Virus record (IMG/VR): IMGVR_UViG_3300034066_000891 | Coordinates: 1-46,816 of that record | Direction: 5' to 3' (one strand) | Length of the DNA stretch: 46,816 bases | Source: a virus | Shown: positions 40,601 through 46,816 of the stretch, piece by piece | Layout: every line of letters starts with the position of its first letter | Position numbering within the stretch: position 1 is the first letter of the stretch | Position numbers and translations under genes: made by a program | The notes under the pieces: generated by a model | Database searches by the model: none | Told to the model about the DNA's origin: nothing | What the model saw: the letters and a program-made list of their open reading frames with translations, nothing else

Positions 40601-43600
40601 GTATTGCTAGAGAGAAGATGGGATATAGTGAGGAGCAGGCTAAGGGATTGAACGGAGAAGAAAAAGCAGCATATGAAGCTGAAGTAAAGAAGAATCAAAA
40701 ACCAACATATAATTTATGTAAAGTATCATTACCAAATTCAAACTTATTTTGTTCTGGTAATAAAGGAATTCCTCGTAAAGATATGCCACAATTTAAAGGT
40801 GAGCCAAGGGAAGGTACTCAAGCGTGGGATGTATTACAAAAAGCAAAAGAAACAGACCCAACTGCTACGGAAGCCGATGGAGAACCATACTTTAGACAAA
40901 TGTTGGCTGATAAAGGCATTAAAGTAACTGATGCGGACGTTCCATCCGAATCATTAAAAGCAACTCAAAGTGAATTAGTTGGTGATAAAGTATTAGGAAT
41001 GAAATCAGTATTAGATGCAGGACCTTCACACCCATCATATAAGAAAATGACAGCACCACTTTATGTAAGTAAAGATGGATATGTGGTTGATGGACACCAT
41101 AGATGGGCAGCAATTACGGCATATAATATGGAGCATCCTGATAATCCATTACCATTAAAAACAATGATTATCGACCAGAATATAGATGAAGCCATTGAAA
41201 CATCAAATGAGTTCGCATCAGAATTTGGTGTGGCAGCTAAGAGTGGTAAACAAACTGGTGCAGATACACAACCATCATCAGCTAATAAAGCAGATGCTAA
41301 TAATGAAAATCCTACTACTAGAGATGCAGTTCCAACCGATAAAGAAGCAAATGAACAAATAGCAAAAGAAAAGGAAGGATTATCACATCAAGAAAATCAG
41401 GCGTATGAATATTTGGATGGAATGTCTGATGAAGATAAAGCAGAGGCAATTGATAAAGCATTAAATGATAGAACGATTATTCAGAAAGCAATGCAAGATA
41501 CTATGGTTGGTAACTGGCTTATGAAAAAAGGAAAAATGCTAAAAAATGTATATAAAGCAGTAGAACAAAAATACAAAACAGGTAGATCTGGTACTACTAA
41601 AGATTGTAGTGATGCACCAAAAGGACCTCATGCAAATACGAATGAAATTATAAAAGAAGCTCCTCAACATAGACAAGATTATTTAGCATCTTTAGATAAG
41701 ACAGGTAAAAAGAAAGAGAAACGTGATGATAGTAAATGTAAAGACGTACACGTAGAAGATTATCAAAAAAGAGATGAAGAAGGAAATCCAAAATATAAAA
41801 CAGTACCTGTATATGAAAGTGGAGAAAAACCAGACCCAGCTGATTTTGGACCCGATGGTTCATATTATACTGGATTGATGGGCGCTGGTTATATAGGTCC
41901 TAGAGAACGTGGAAAAGCGGTAGGTACTACCAAAGAAAACGCCTTTAAAGCAAGTGAATTGGATTCTAAAACAGGATATTTTAAGAGAGATGGAAAATAC
42001 TATGATAAAGATGGAGAGGAAATAAATGAAAAAGGACAAAAGTTAGATGCTCAAGGTAATACAACACAAAAAACAGAAAGATGTTGGTTATGTTGGCCTC
42101 CGGGAAAAGAGGTCCCATCTACGCAAGAAGTTGCTGATTTAGAAGATGATTTAACTCCGGAACAAAAGCATGTTGCACATCATGCAGAGCATGTTGAGCA
42201 TGAAAGAAAACACGCAGTTAAACATTTGGCAATTGAAGCCTCATTGATAATTGGAGGTGCATTGGCTGGCCCATGGTTATTAGCTAAAGCGGGACTTGGT
42301 GGAGCTGCAGCAGGTGGAACGCAAGTAGCTGGAACACAAGTAGCCGGAACGGTAGCTAAAGAAGCTGCACATCATGGTGCTGGTGAAATTCTTGCACATA
42401 TTGCAAAAGATTTTGGAAAGCATGCGTTGGCAGAAACACTTGGAGTATCAAATCCATATGCGGCAGCTGGAAGTGGTTTGGCTGCAAGTGCATTAAGTGG
42501 TGGTATATTAGAATCATTTTGGAAGGAAATTGAAGGATATGATTTAGTATTAGAAGGTGTTGGTGATAAGAATGATGAGCTTGCTAGTAAAGATTTTTTT
42601 GAAAAACTTTGTAGATTGGGGTTGGAGAAAATGAAAACTTACAAAATGACTCCTCAGCAAAAATTAGAAAGTATAAGGTCATATAAGTTTGAAAAAGCCC
42701 AAAAAGAAAAAGAAAAAGAAAAGAAAGATAAATTAAAAGATTTAGCTAGTTTATTGAAAGAAAAAACATCAAACTCAAAGCAAACTTCTATAAATGATTT
42801 TGTTGAATTTGCATCTAAGAGATTAAATTTAAAAGAAACTCCAAAAGTTAATTTAGTGAGTGGAAATGAATTTAAAAATGAATTAGCAGCTTTAGGTGGA
42901 TATGACCCTTCTTCAAAAGAAATATTTGTTGCAACCGATAAAAGATTGACAGCTGATATTTTAAGAACTATTGCACATGAAATGGTACATAGAAAGCAAG
43001 AAGAAAAGGGATTCCTTAAGAACATTGATAAAGATGGTTCAGCTGGTTCTAGAATAGAAAATCAAGCAAATGCAATTGCAGGAATTTTGATGAGAGAATA
43101 TGGCAAGGTAAACAAAGAAATCTATAACGAAAATATAAATAAAATGGGAATAAAATCATTAGTAAGGGAGATAATTTCAGAAATTACTTTGGAAGCAAAA
43201 GGTGAAACATTTACAGCTATCAAAAAAGATACTGGTATGACATCCGTGTTTAAATCAAAAGAAGCAAGAGATGCGGCTGTAAAAGGTGGTACTCATAAAA
43301 TGACAAAAGCTGATAAAGAAGCTCCAAAGAAAATAGCAGGTAGTGGTATGGATTATAGAAAAACTGCTGATGTTAAAAGAAAACCTACTAAAGCAGAACC
43401 TAAACCAACAAATGATACTGAGCCGGACTTCTCAAAAATGAAACCAGCACAACTTAAAAAGTTTGTTGATGATAGAATTGCTAAAGTTGAATCTGAATTT
43501 GACAAATCTAAAAATAAAGCTAAATATGCAACGGATTTCATGCTAAAAAGACAAGCTGAAATAAATAGTAATTATTTAAGACCTGCAGGTTCTCCTGCAT

Positions 43601-45108
43601 CATCTTTGGGAGAAAATAATGGTGGTAAATATATTAATCAAATTTGGAAAAAAGGTGGAAACTTAACACCGCAGGAGGAAGATGCAATTATAAATGAAAT
43701 AATGGAAACCCCATTAGCTCAAGAAATTCCGCAAAAAGATAGAAAGAGATGGGCTAAAATCGCATTGGAAACTGCAAAAACCGAAGTAAAGGTTTTAATG
43801 TATCAATCAAAGTATAAAGCAGCTAAAAAACAAACACCACCATATCCAATGGGTGTTATTATGGATAAGCAATCTAAGTCAATACTTAAAAAACATTTTG
43901 TTGAGTTAATGAAAAATGCAAAAACTCCTAAACAAAAACAACATTATCAAAAGCAATTAAATTATATAGATACATTAACTGAAAGTGATACTGGTGTTAT
44001 GTATGAAAGAGAAGATGGTACTGTTGGATTTAAGCATACATCCAACAAAAGTGCATATAATGACCCACATAACAATACATCAGTTGATGAGAAGATAAAA
44101 GCTATGAATCAAACTATGGGTGGTAACTTAGACCCTAAGCTTGCAAAGAAAATGCAAGATGTTAGTAAAAAAGTAGCGGAAGCTTCTGCTGGCATTGAGG
44201 ATGCATGTAGAAAATTTGATGAGGGTAGAGATTCAATGAAACCAAATGAGAGAAATGCACAAGACGCAATTATAGCAAAAGTAGTTAGTGCATACCCAGT
44301 AAGAGGTGGTGGAAAAAAGAATTATTTAGATGAATGTAAAGGTAAACCTTGGTTTGATAAAAAAGCAGCTGAGTTGGGTATAAAAACTCCAGTAGAATCT
44401 GAAAAAGATGCAGCTAGAATAGCTATTGCATGTGCAGGTGATACGCCAGCACCAACAGCCGCTTTAAAAGTTTTAATTAAAGTAAGTGAAATGTTGGAAA
44501 AGGTAACACCGGAAACAGCAGCTAAATTAGCACCAGCATTTAATTTAAGTGCAGATGAATTATTAAATTTGGCAAATAGTGCTGGTATATTAAAAGCAGC
44601 AGCTAAAACTCGTAGAGATGTTATGGGTGAAGCTCATACTGAATTAGTAACTGAAATTCAAAAAGCAGATAAAGCAACAAAACCACCAGCATACCCTTAT
44701 GATAAAAACGCAGATAACGGACCACATCAACAAGCATATGTAAAGGATTTCCTACATAGAATGCACTTCGCATCTTATATATTAGGTGAAAGAGATGGTG
44801 TTAGTTCTCAAAATATTGGAGGTGATAATGTTGAACCTGAATATTATAGACAATGTTTAGCAGAACTTTCTGGATATACTGGAAAATTGGATACACCAGA
44901 GGGTAGACAAGGATTGGTTTCTCATTTAGAAAAAAGAGTTAGAGTATCACCAAAAGATGATTCTATTGTATTCGTAAATGGAAAAACAAAAGCAGAATTG
45001 GGTAAAGAGGTATATCGTACAAAAGGAGAATCTAAATCTGTTGTAAGTGGATTAGGAAAGGAAATGCAAGGTTGTTTGAAAGGAAAAGCAAACAAAGATA
45101 AAAAATAA
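37654..45108 (+). CDS. Giant multidomain (polyvalent-type) protein with TraB-like, ParB-like and zincin-like parts (2484 aa)
   Basis: The ATG overlaps the nuclease stop by one base (coupled translation). In order: helix Leu-Ser-Glu-Leu-Ile-Asn-Glu-Ile-Val (1-20); charged Lys/Glu/Asp region (to about 480); a domain with Gly-Val-Glu500-His501, Val-Gly-Glu529-Gly-Gly and Gly-Asn-Ser-His703, like TraB/EreA/ChaN-type metal sites; Pro/Glu/Lys repeats (about 720-800); a ParB-like part with Val-Asp1146-Gly-His-His-Arg-Trp1151; a Cys-x-x-Cys-Trp-Pro-Pro site and His-rich segment before a hydrophobic Ala/Gly stretch (about 1475-1570); a zincin motif His1775-Glu1776-x2-His1779 with Glu1802 in a downstream helix; a second helix like the N-terminus at 1831; and a helical C-terminus. 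Combined ParB and metallopeptidase modules are typical of polyvalent proteins carried in with the DNA. Virion packaging is inferred from the late box, not shown. Confidence 0.72.
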   Translation: MNMNLSELINEIVADWAYRVNDGMPNPKNPMHVKELEIVLNEMGLGHVKSEILQSLNEAEAGGFTNPALNKKVRYKSASGEDKEGIVGNLLRQPEDSPGRKAAEATLPPEGSPERETMNQELGAEKDGKAKPPEDAKGKEGEDGKEGGAAAEDEKKKKAAAMFDPKADPAMGARLDREKAASEKLAQKDKEDSEAEKEPTPGSPEDFKNKADKVAKDKEEAKKKGYDDSLHAMSDTQLDTAITDAEKKMNDAQKSGDDKAADKANTEYAQHKVEKEMRKASKGGDKEIADAAVGNFLARKKEYEEKYGEPYKADIPYPDSDGGERTSAKWGDDEPKGPEAGPNEEPPANEPSKPDTTPPADGEEPKDGEEPPAPAALGDEPEETKIDKATSDLYDLLDKAESDANDIESLKRLQAKHPELFANTGLDWDKMDPDLLNQVKATKDVREKIKQNAKKEKTKEQTTKAASNLKKRKTTKDENGNQEDLDVDTTPNGSLIIGVEHGGELESTKQTIEQIQKLPKDTKVMFVGEGGMSKDKDGNIQFGGEQAEIRDGVKGHFDNAEESSWDENANIEDDKSQVYKEIEKELGSPSKSRASIWTNMVGQGDNLKPEDYLDDEGKQWIIDQAKKGGSSQFDGEVDWNNLTDAQKKDLYELNYNDEGKMGDNEIMKGQQAYNGFRQKELDRKIKEAEDAGYTVIAPVGNSHVDMRRQRMKSQQKPEQPTDTKPEDKPEDKPKEEPAKPEETPTDTKPEQPSAKKPEETPTDTKPKDKPEDKPKEEPTKPEETPKATKDDIKKEKPGKEAKTDSGGSLYSIGGGYYSDKPNGPAKYVRTESVVEMAFENSLNEDVFALFEKSITGTLQNGEKITVQELPPRAVKKATQRAKAAATSSKEEPVQQPTTSTEKPAEQPAAKKTDGTDVPGKFTPIETPPPKNEKGVEKDGKIAGTTIETEPGLKDIDPEFLKQKSTEMNKYYDDFKDDKKKAEGIAREKMGYSEEQAKGLNGEEKAAYEAEVKKNQKPTYNLCKVSLPNSNLFCSGNKGIPRKDMPQFKGEPREGTQAWDVLQKAKETDPTATEADGEPYFRQMLADKGIKVTDADVPSESLKATQSELVGDKVLGMKSVLDAGPSHPSYKKMTAPLYVSKDGYVVDGHHRWAAITAYNMEHPDNPLPLKTMIIDQNIDEAIETSNEFASEFGVAAKSGKQTGADTQPSSANKADANNENPTTRDAVPTDKEANEQIAKEKEGLSHQENQAYEYLDGMSDEDKAEAIDKALNDRTIIQKAMQDTMVGNWLMKKGKMLKNVYKAVEQKYKTGRSGTTKDCSDAPKGPHANTNEIIKEAPQHRQDYLASLDKTGKKKEKRDDSKCKDVHVEDYQKRDEEGNPKYKTVPVYESGEKPDPADFGPDGSYYTGLMGAGYIGPRERGKAVGTTKENAFKASELDSKTGYFKRDGKYYDKDGEEINEKGQKLDAQGNTTQKTERCWLCWPPGKEVPSTQEVADLEDDLTPEQKHVAHHAEHVEHERKHAVKHLAIEASLIIGGALAGPWLLAKAGLGGAAAGGTQVAGTQVAGTVAKEAAHHGAGEILAHIAKDFGKHALAETLGVSNPYAAAGSGLAASALSGGILESFWKEIEGYDLVLEGVGDKNDELASKDFFEKLCRLGLEKMKTYKMTPQQKLESIRSYKFEKAQKEKEKEKKDKLKDLASLLKEKTSNSKQTSINDFVEFASKRLNLKETPKVNLVSGNEFKNELAALGGYDPSSKEIFVATDKRLTADILRTIAHEMVHRKQEEKGFLKNIDKDGSAGSRIENQANAIAGILMREYGKVNKEIYNENINKMGIKSLVREIISEITLEAKGETFTAIKKDTGMTSVFKSKEARDAAVKGGTHKMTKADKEAPKKIAGSGMDYRKTADVKRKPTKAEPKPTNDTEPDFSKMKPAQLKKFVDDRIAKVESEFDKSKNKAKYATDFMLKRQAEINSNYLRPAGSPASSLGENNGGKYINQIWKKGGNLTPQEEDAIINEIMETPLAQEIPQKDRKRWAKIALETAKTEVKVLMYQSKYKAAKKQTPPYPMGVIMDKQSKSILKKHFVELMKNAKTPKQKQHYQKQLNYIDTLTESDTGVMYEREDGTVGFKHTSNKSAYNDPHNNTSVDEKIKAMNQTMGGNLDPKLAKKMQDVSKKVAEASAGIEDACRKFDEGRDSMKPNERNAQDAIIAKVVSAYPVRGGGKKNYLDECKGKPWFDKKAAELGIKTPVESEKDAARIAIACAGDTPAPTAALKVLIKVSEMLEKVTPETAAKLAPAFNLSADELLNLANSAGILKAAAKTRRDVMGEAHTELVTEIQKADKATKPPAYPYDKNADNGPHQQAYVKDFLHRMHFASYILGERDGVSSQNIGGDNVEPEYYRQCLAELSGYTGKLDTPEGRQGLVSHLEKRVRVSPKDDSIVFVNGKTKAELGKEVYRTKGESKSVVSGLGKEMQGCLKGKANKDKK

Positions 45109-45138
45109 TCAGTTTTTACCCTTCCTTTTGGTTTTTGA

Positions 45139-45146
45139 TATTTATA
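45139..45146 (+). promoter_or_regulatory. Candidate late promoter box (TATTTATA) before the lysis unit
   Basis: ATATTTATA box 25 bases before the ATG at 45172. The leader also holds AGAGGAAG just before the ATG, a Shine-Dalgarno-like run that is rare in this window. Confidence 0.55.
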
Positions 45147-45171
45147 GACAATAAAAGAAATAAGAGGAAGA

Positions 45172-45603
45172 ATGAAGACACAGTTACTTTGTACATTTAC
45201 AACAAAGGAGGAGTTACAAAACACTCTACAACAAATAAGAGAGACTTATCATATAGTCTATAACTATATTTATATATTACAAAACAAGTCCAATTTAGAG
45301 GAATTGTTTGTAACTTATAATATAGATACTGCTTTCCAACCGGAGACTCCATTGGAAAACACAATACTAATACATAGAAAGAAAGAATCTAACTCACTTT
45401 ACACTATAAATGCTCTTAACGAATTAGTTAAAGAGGAAAATGGTGGGGTGTTGGATACATCTTTTGTCATCAATTGGCAGAAGTTCAAAAATTCAATTAT
45501 ATTAACAAACGCCGAAGGAACTAAGAAAATTCAGACAAGAGTTTTTGAGGTAATTGATTTCGGTGAAGGAAATAAAGAAGTTACGGAAGGACAATCTAAA
45601 TAA
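45172..45603 (+). CDS. Conserved phage protein of unknown function, 143 aa
   Basis: Mixed alpha/beta protein. A core around residues 70-105 (Ile-Leu-Ile-His-Arg-Lys-Lys-Glu, then Leu-Tyr-Thr-Ile-Asn-Ala-Leu-Asn-Glu-Leu-Val, Gly-Gly-Val-Leu-Asp, and Ile-Asn-Trp-x-x-Phe-Lys-Asn) is one I associate with small proteins of T4-like aquatic phages, none with a known role. It has no signal peptide or membrane segment, so it is not an obvious holin, although the endolysin gene starts 8 bases downstream in the same unit. Confidence 0.65.
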   Translation: MKTQLLCTFTTKEELQNTLQQIRETYHIVYNYIYILQNKSNLEELFVTYNIDTAFQPETPLENTILIHRKKESNSLYTINALNELVKEENGGVLDTSFVINWQKFKNSIILTNAEGTKKIQTRVFEVIDFGEGNKEVTEGQSK

Positions 45604-45611
45604 TTTTTATT

Positions 45612-46454
45612 ATGTTATTAAAAAAGGGAGATAATAACGAAAACGTAAAGTTAATGCAACAAAAGCTTGGTATCGAGCCGGCTGTAACTAACTTTGGACC
45701 AAAAACTGAAGCAGCTGTAAAAGAATGGCAGGCAAAAAATGGTTTAACTGCAGATGGTATTGTAGGACCATCAACTTGGGCAAAAATTATGGGTGAAGCA
45801 ACAACATCAGTACCAACACCCGTAGCACCAGCTCCAATAGCAACTGTGGGTGGATTAAAATTAGATAAATTAAAAGGACATATTCCTGATGCAGTAATCG
45901 CAATGATTCCTGATACGGCAGCTAAGTTCCAAATTAATACTCCATTGAGATTAGCACACTTCTTAGCACAATGTGGACATGAGAGTGGCGGATTCAAAGC
46001 AACGCAAGAAAACTTAAACTATTCAGCAAAAGGATTGGCAGGTATCTTTAAAAAATACTTTCCAACTGAAGCAGCTGCAGCACCTTATGCTAGACAACCA
46101 CAAAAGATTGCATCTAAAGTATATGGTGGTAGAATGGGTAACGGACCTGAATCAACAGGTGAAGGTTACAAATTTAGAGGTAGAGGATATATTCAATTAA
46201 CAGGTAAAGAAAACTACACCGCATTTGGTAAATCAATTGGTGAAGATATGACAGCAAATCCTGATAAGGTAGCATCATCTTACGCTTTATTATCAGCAGC
46301 TTGGTTCTTCTCTAAAAACGGATTACATAAGATAGCAGATGAAGGAGCTAGTGATACAGTTGTAACAAAGATTACTAAAAGAGTAAACGGAGGAACAATT
46401 GGATTACCGGACAGAATCAAACACTTTAAAGAATATTATCATTTATTAGCATAA
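45612..46454 (+). CDS. Endolysin: peptidoglycan-binding domain plus GH19 lysozyme/chitinase-type domain
   Basis: 280 aa. Residues 1-58 are a peptidoglycan-binding domain (Lys-Lys-Gly-Asp-Asn-Asn-Glu-Asn-Val-Lys-Leu-Met-Gln-Gln-Lys-Leu; Phe-Gly-Pro-Lys-Thr-Glu-Ala-Ala-Val; Asp-Gly-Ile-Val-Gly-Pro-Ser-Thr-Trp). A Pro/Ala/Thr linker (about 62-78) leads to a glycoside hydrolase 19 domain. That domain has Cys-Gly-His-Glu124-Ser-Gly-Gly-Phe, with Glu124 the likely acid, Glu133 as a candidate second residue, and Phe-Arg-Gly-Arg-Gly-Tyr-Ile-Gln-Leu-Thr-Gly. It should cut the glycan strands of cell wall at lysis. No signal peptide is present, so it needs a holin, which I do not find here. A strong terminator follows. 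Confidence 0.9.
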   Translation: MLLKKGDNNENVKLMQQKLGIEPAVTNFGPKTEAAVKEWQAKNGLTADGIVGPSTWAKIMGEATTSVPTPVAPAPIATVGGLKLDKLKGHIPDAVIAMIPDTAAKFQINTPLRLAHFLAQCGHESGGFKATQENLNYSAKGLAGIFKKYFPTEAAAAPYARQPQKIASKVYGGRMGNGPESTGEGYKFRGRGYIQLTGKENYTAFGKSIGEDMTANPDKVASSYALLSAAWFFSKNGLHKIADEGASDTVVTKITKRVNGGTIGLPDRIKHFKEYYHLLA

Positions 46455-46459
46455 AAAAG

Positions 46460-46485
46460 AAAGGGAGTTAAATACTCCCTTTTTT
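46460..46485 (+). terminator. Intrinsic terminator after the endolysin gene
   Basis: AAAGGGAGT, loop TAAAT, ACTCCCTTT, then T's to 46485. It closes the late lysis unit just before the host-type promoters. Confidence 0.9.
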
Positions 46486-46486
46486 A

Positions 46487-46518
46487 TTTGGTAGTATCAG
46501 GTATTTTTCGTATCTTTG
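46487..46518 (+). promoter_or_regulatory. Bacteroidota-type promoter, distal, for the gp32-like gene
   Basis: TTTG (46487-46490), exactly 20 bases, TATCTTTG (46511-46518). The -7 box is identical to that of the polymerase gene. Confidence 0.75.
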
Positions 46519-46577
46519 AGTAAATCTCAAACCCATATAAATGCTTAATCTGATTAAAAAATATACTTCAAAAAAGA

Positions 46578-46609
46578 TTTGGAAAGTCCAATAAATTGTT
46601 GTATATTTG
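46578..46609 (+). promoter_or_regulatory. Bacteroidota-type promoter, proximal, for the gp32-like gene
   Basis: TTTG (46578-46581), exactly 20 bases, TATATTTG (46602-46609), a full TAnnTTTG match. It is the second host-type promoter in this leader. Confidence 0.75.
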
Positions 46610-46620
46610 TAATCTCTTTA

Positions 46621-46628
46621 TATTTATA
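46621..46628 (+). promoter_or_regulatory. Candidate late promoter box (TATTTATA) for the gp32-like gene
   Basis: ATATTTATA box 67 bases before the ATG at 46696, after two host-type promoters. Together they would keep the gene on from early to late infection. Confidence 0.45.
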
Positions 46629-46695
46629 TACATAGAGGGTGAAGGACACTCACCTAAATAAAACCATAAAACATAAACTCTTAAAACGCAAAAAA

Positions 46696-46816
46696 ATGGC
46701 TATTAACTTAGACGCAATCAGAGGTAGACTGAACAAACTACAAAGCACAACTTCAAAGAAAGTAGAACTTTGGAAACCAGCTCCGGGCAAACACACTATT
46801 CGTTTAGTCCCTTACA
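46696..46816 (+). CDS. gp32: Single-strand DNA-binding protein, gp32-like (3' end outside window)
   Basis: The first 40 codons are visible. Met-Ala-Ile-Asn-Leu-Asp-Ala-Ile-Arg-Gly-Arg-Leu is the N-terminal cooperative-binding helix of gp32-type proteins. Trp-Lys-Pro-Ala-Pro-Gly-Lys-His-Thr-Ile-Arg-Leu-Val-Pro-Tyr is the start of the binding core. In T4-like phages gp32 coats single-stranded DNA in replication, recombination and repair. The A-rich leader with AAAAAA before the ATG lacks a Shine-Dalgarno sequence, as expected for Bacteroidota. Three promoters precede it. The rest of the core and the acidic tail are beyond the window. Confidence 0.85.
   Translation, partial: MAINLDAIRGRLNKLQSTTSKKVELWKPAPGKHTIRLVPY

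Overview
The window is a piece of an AT-rich, tightly packed tailed-phage genome. Every gene I can support reads on the plus strand. The virus has a contractile tail: a T4 gp18-type sheath, gp19-type tube, gp53-type wedge protein, a large hub protein and a tape-measure-like protein are all present. The host is most likely a member of the Bacteroidota. Three things point there: four promoters of the form TTTG-N20-TAnnTTT(G/A), the Bacteroidota sigma-A type; a tmRNA tag that lines up residue for residue with known Bacteroidota tags; and A-rich leaders mostly without Shine-Dalgarno sequences. A signal peptide ending in Leu-Gly-Gln fits as well.

Layout. 1-780 is the end of a virion structural gene. 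848-21302 is a host-recognition module. It holds two giant fibre proteins (3482 and 2648 aa) with long collagen-like Gly-Thr-Ser tracts, the first with two cupredoxin-like domains and the second ending in an S74 self-cleaving chaperone. Between them lie a leucine-rich-repeat adhesin-like protein, a tail-assembly-chaperone-like protein and two small fibre-associated proteins. 21338-22515 holds three small genes of unknown role. 22654-35253 is the tail and baseplate module: sheath, tube, a gp26-like protein with an overlapping +1-frame partner, tape measure, a baseplate protein with three internal repeats, gp53-like wedge, hub, and one unknown.

35284-35669 is a phage-encoded tmRNA with its own promoter and terminator. 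It is followed by a short, divergent family-A DNA polymerase (35726-37012), a secreted HNN nuclease (37052-37654) and a 2484-aa multidomain protein (37654-45108) with TraB-like, ParB-like and HExxH zincin-like parts. This block is the most unusual part of the window. After it come a conserved phage protein, a GH19 endolysin with a peptidoglycan-binding domain, a terminator, tandem host-type promoters, and the start of a gp32-like single-strand DNA-binding protein cut by the window end.

Regulation. Two promoter classes are visible. ATATTTAT(A/T) boxes stand before the structural and lysis genes, most often about 20-26 bases before the start codon, and are candidate late promoters. TTTG-N20-TAnnTTT(G/A) promoters stand before the tmRNA, the polymerase and the gp32-like gene, and are candidate early or middle promoters read by host sigma factor. 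Four good intrinsic terminators (25532, 26601, 35670, 46460) and one looser hairpin (22533) separate the units.
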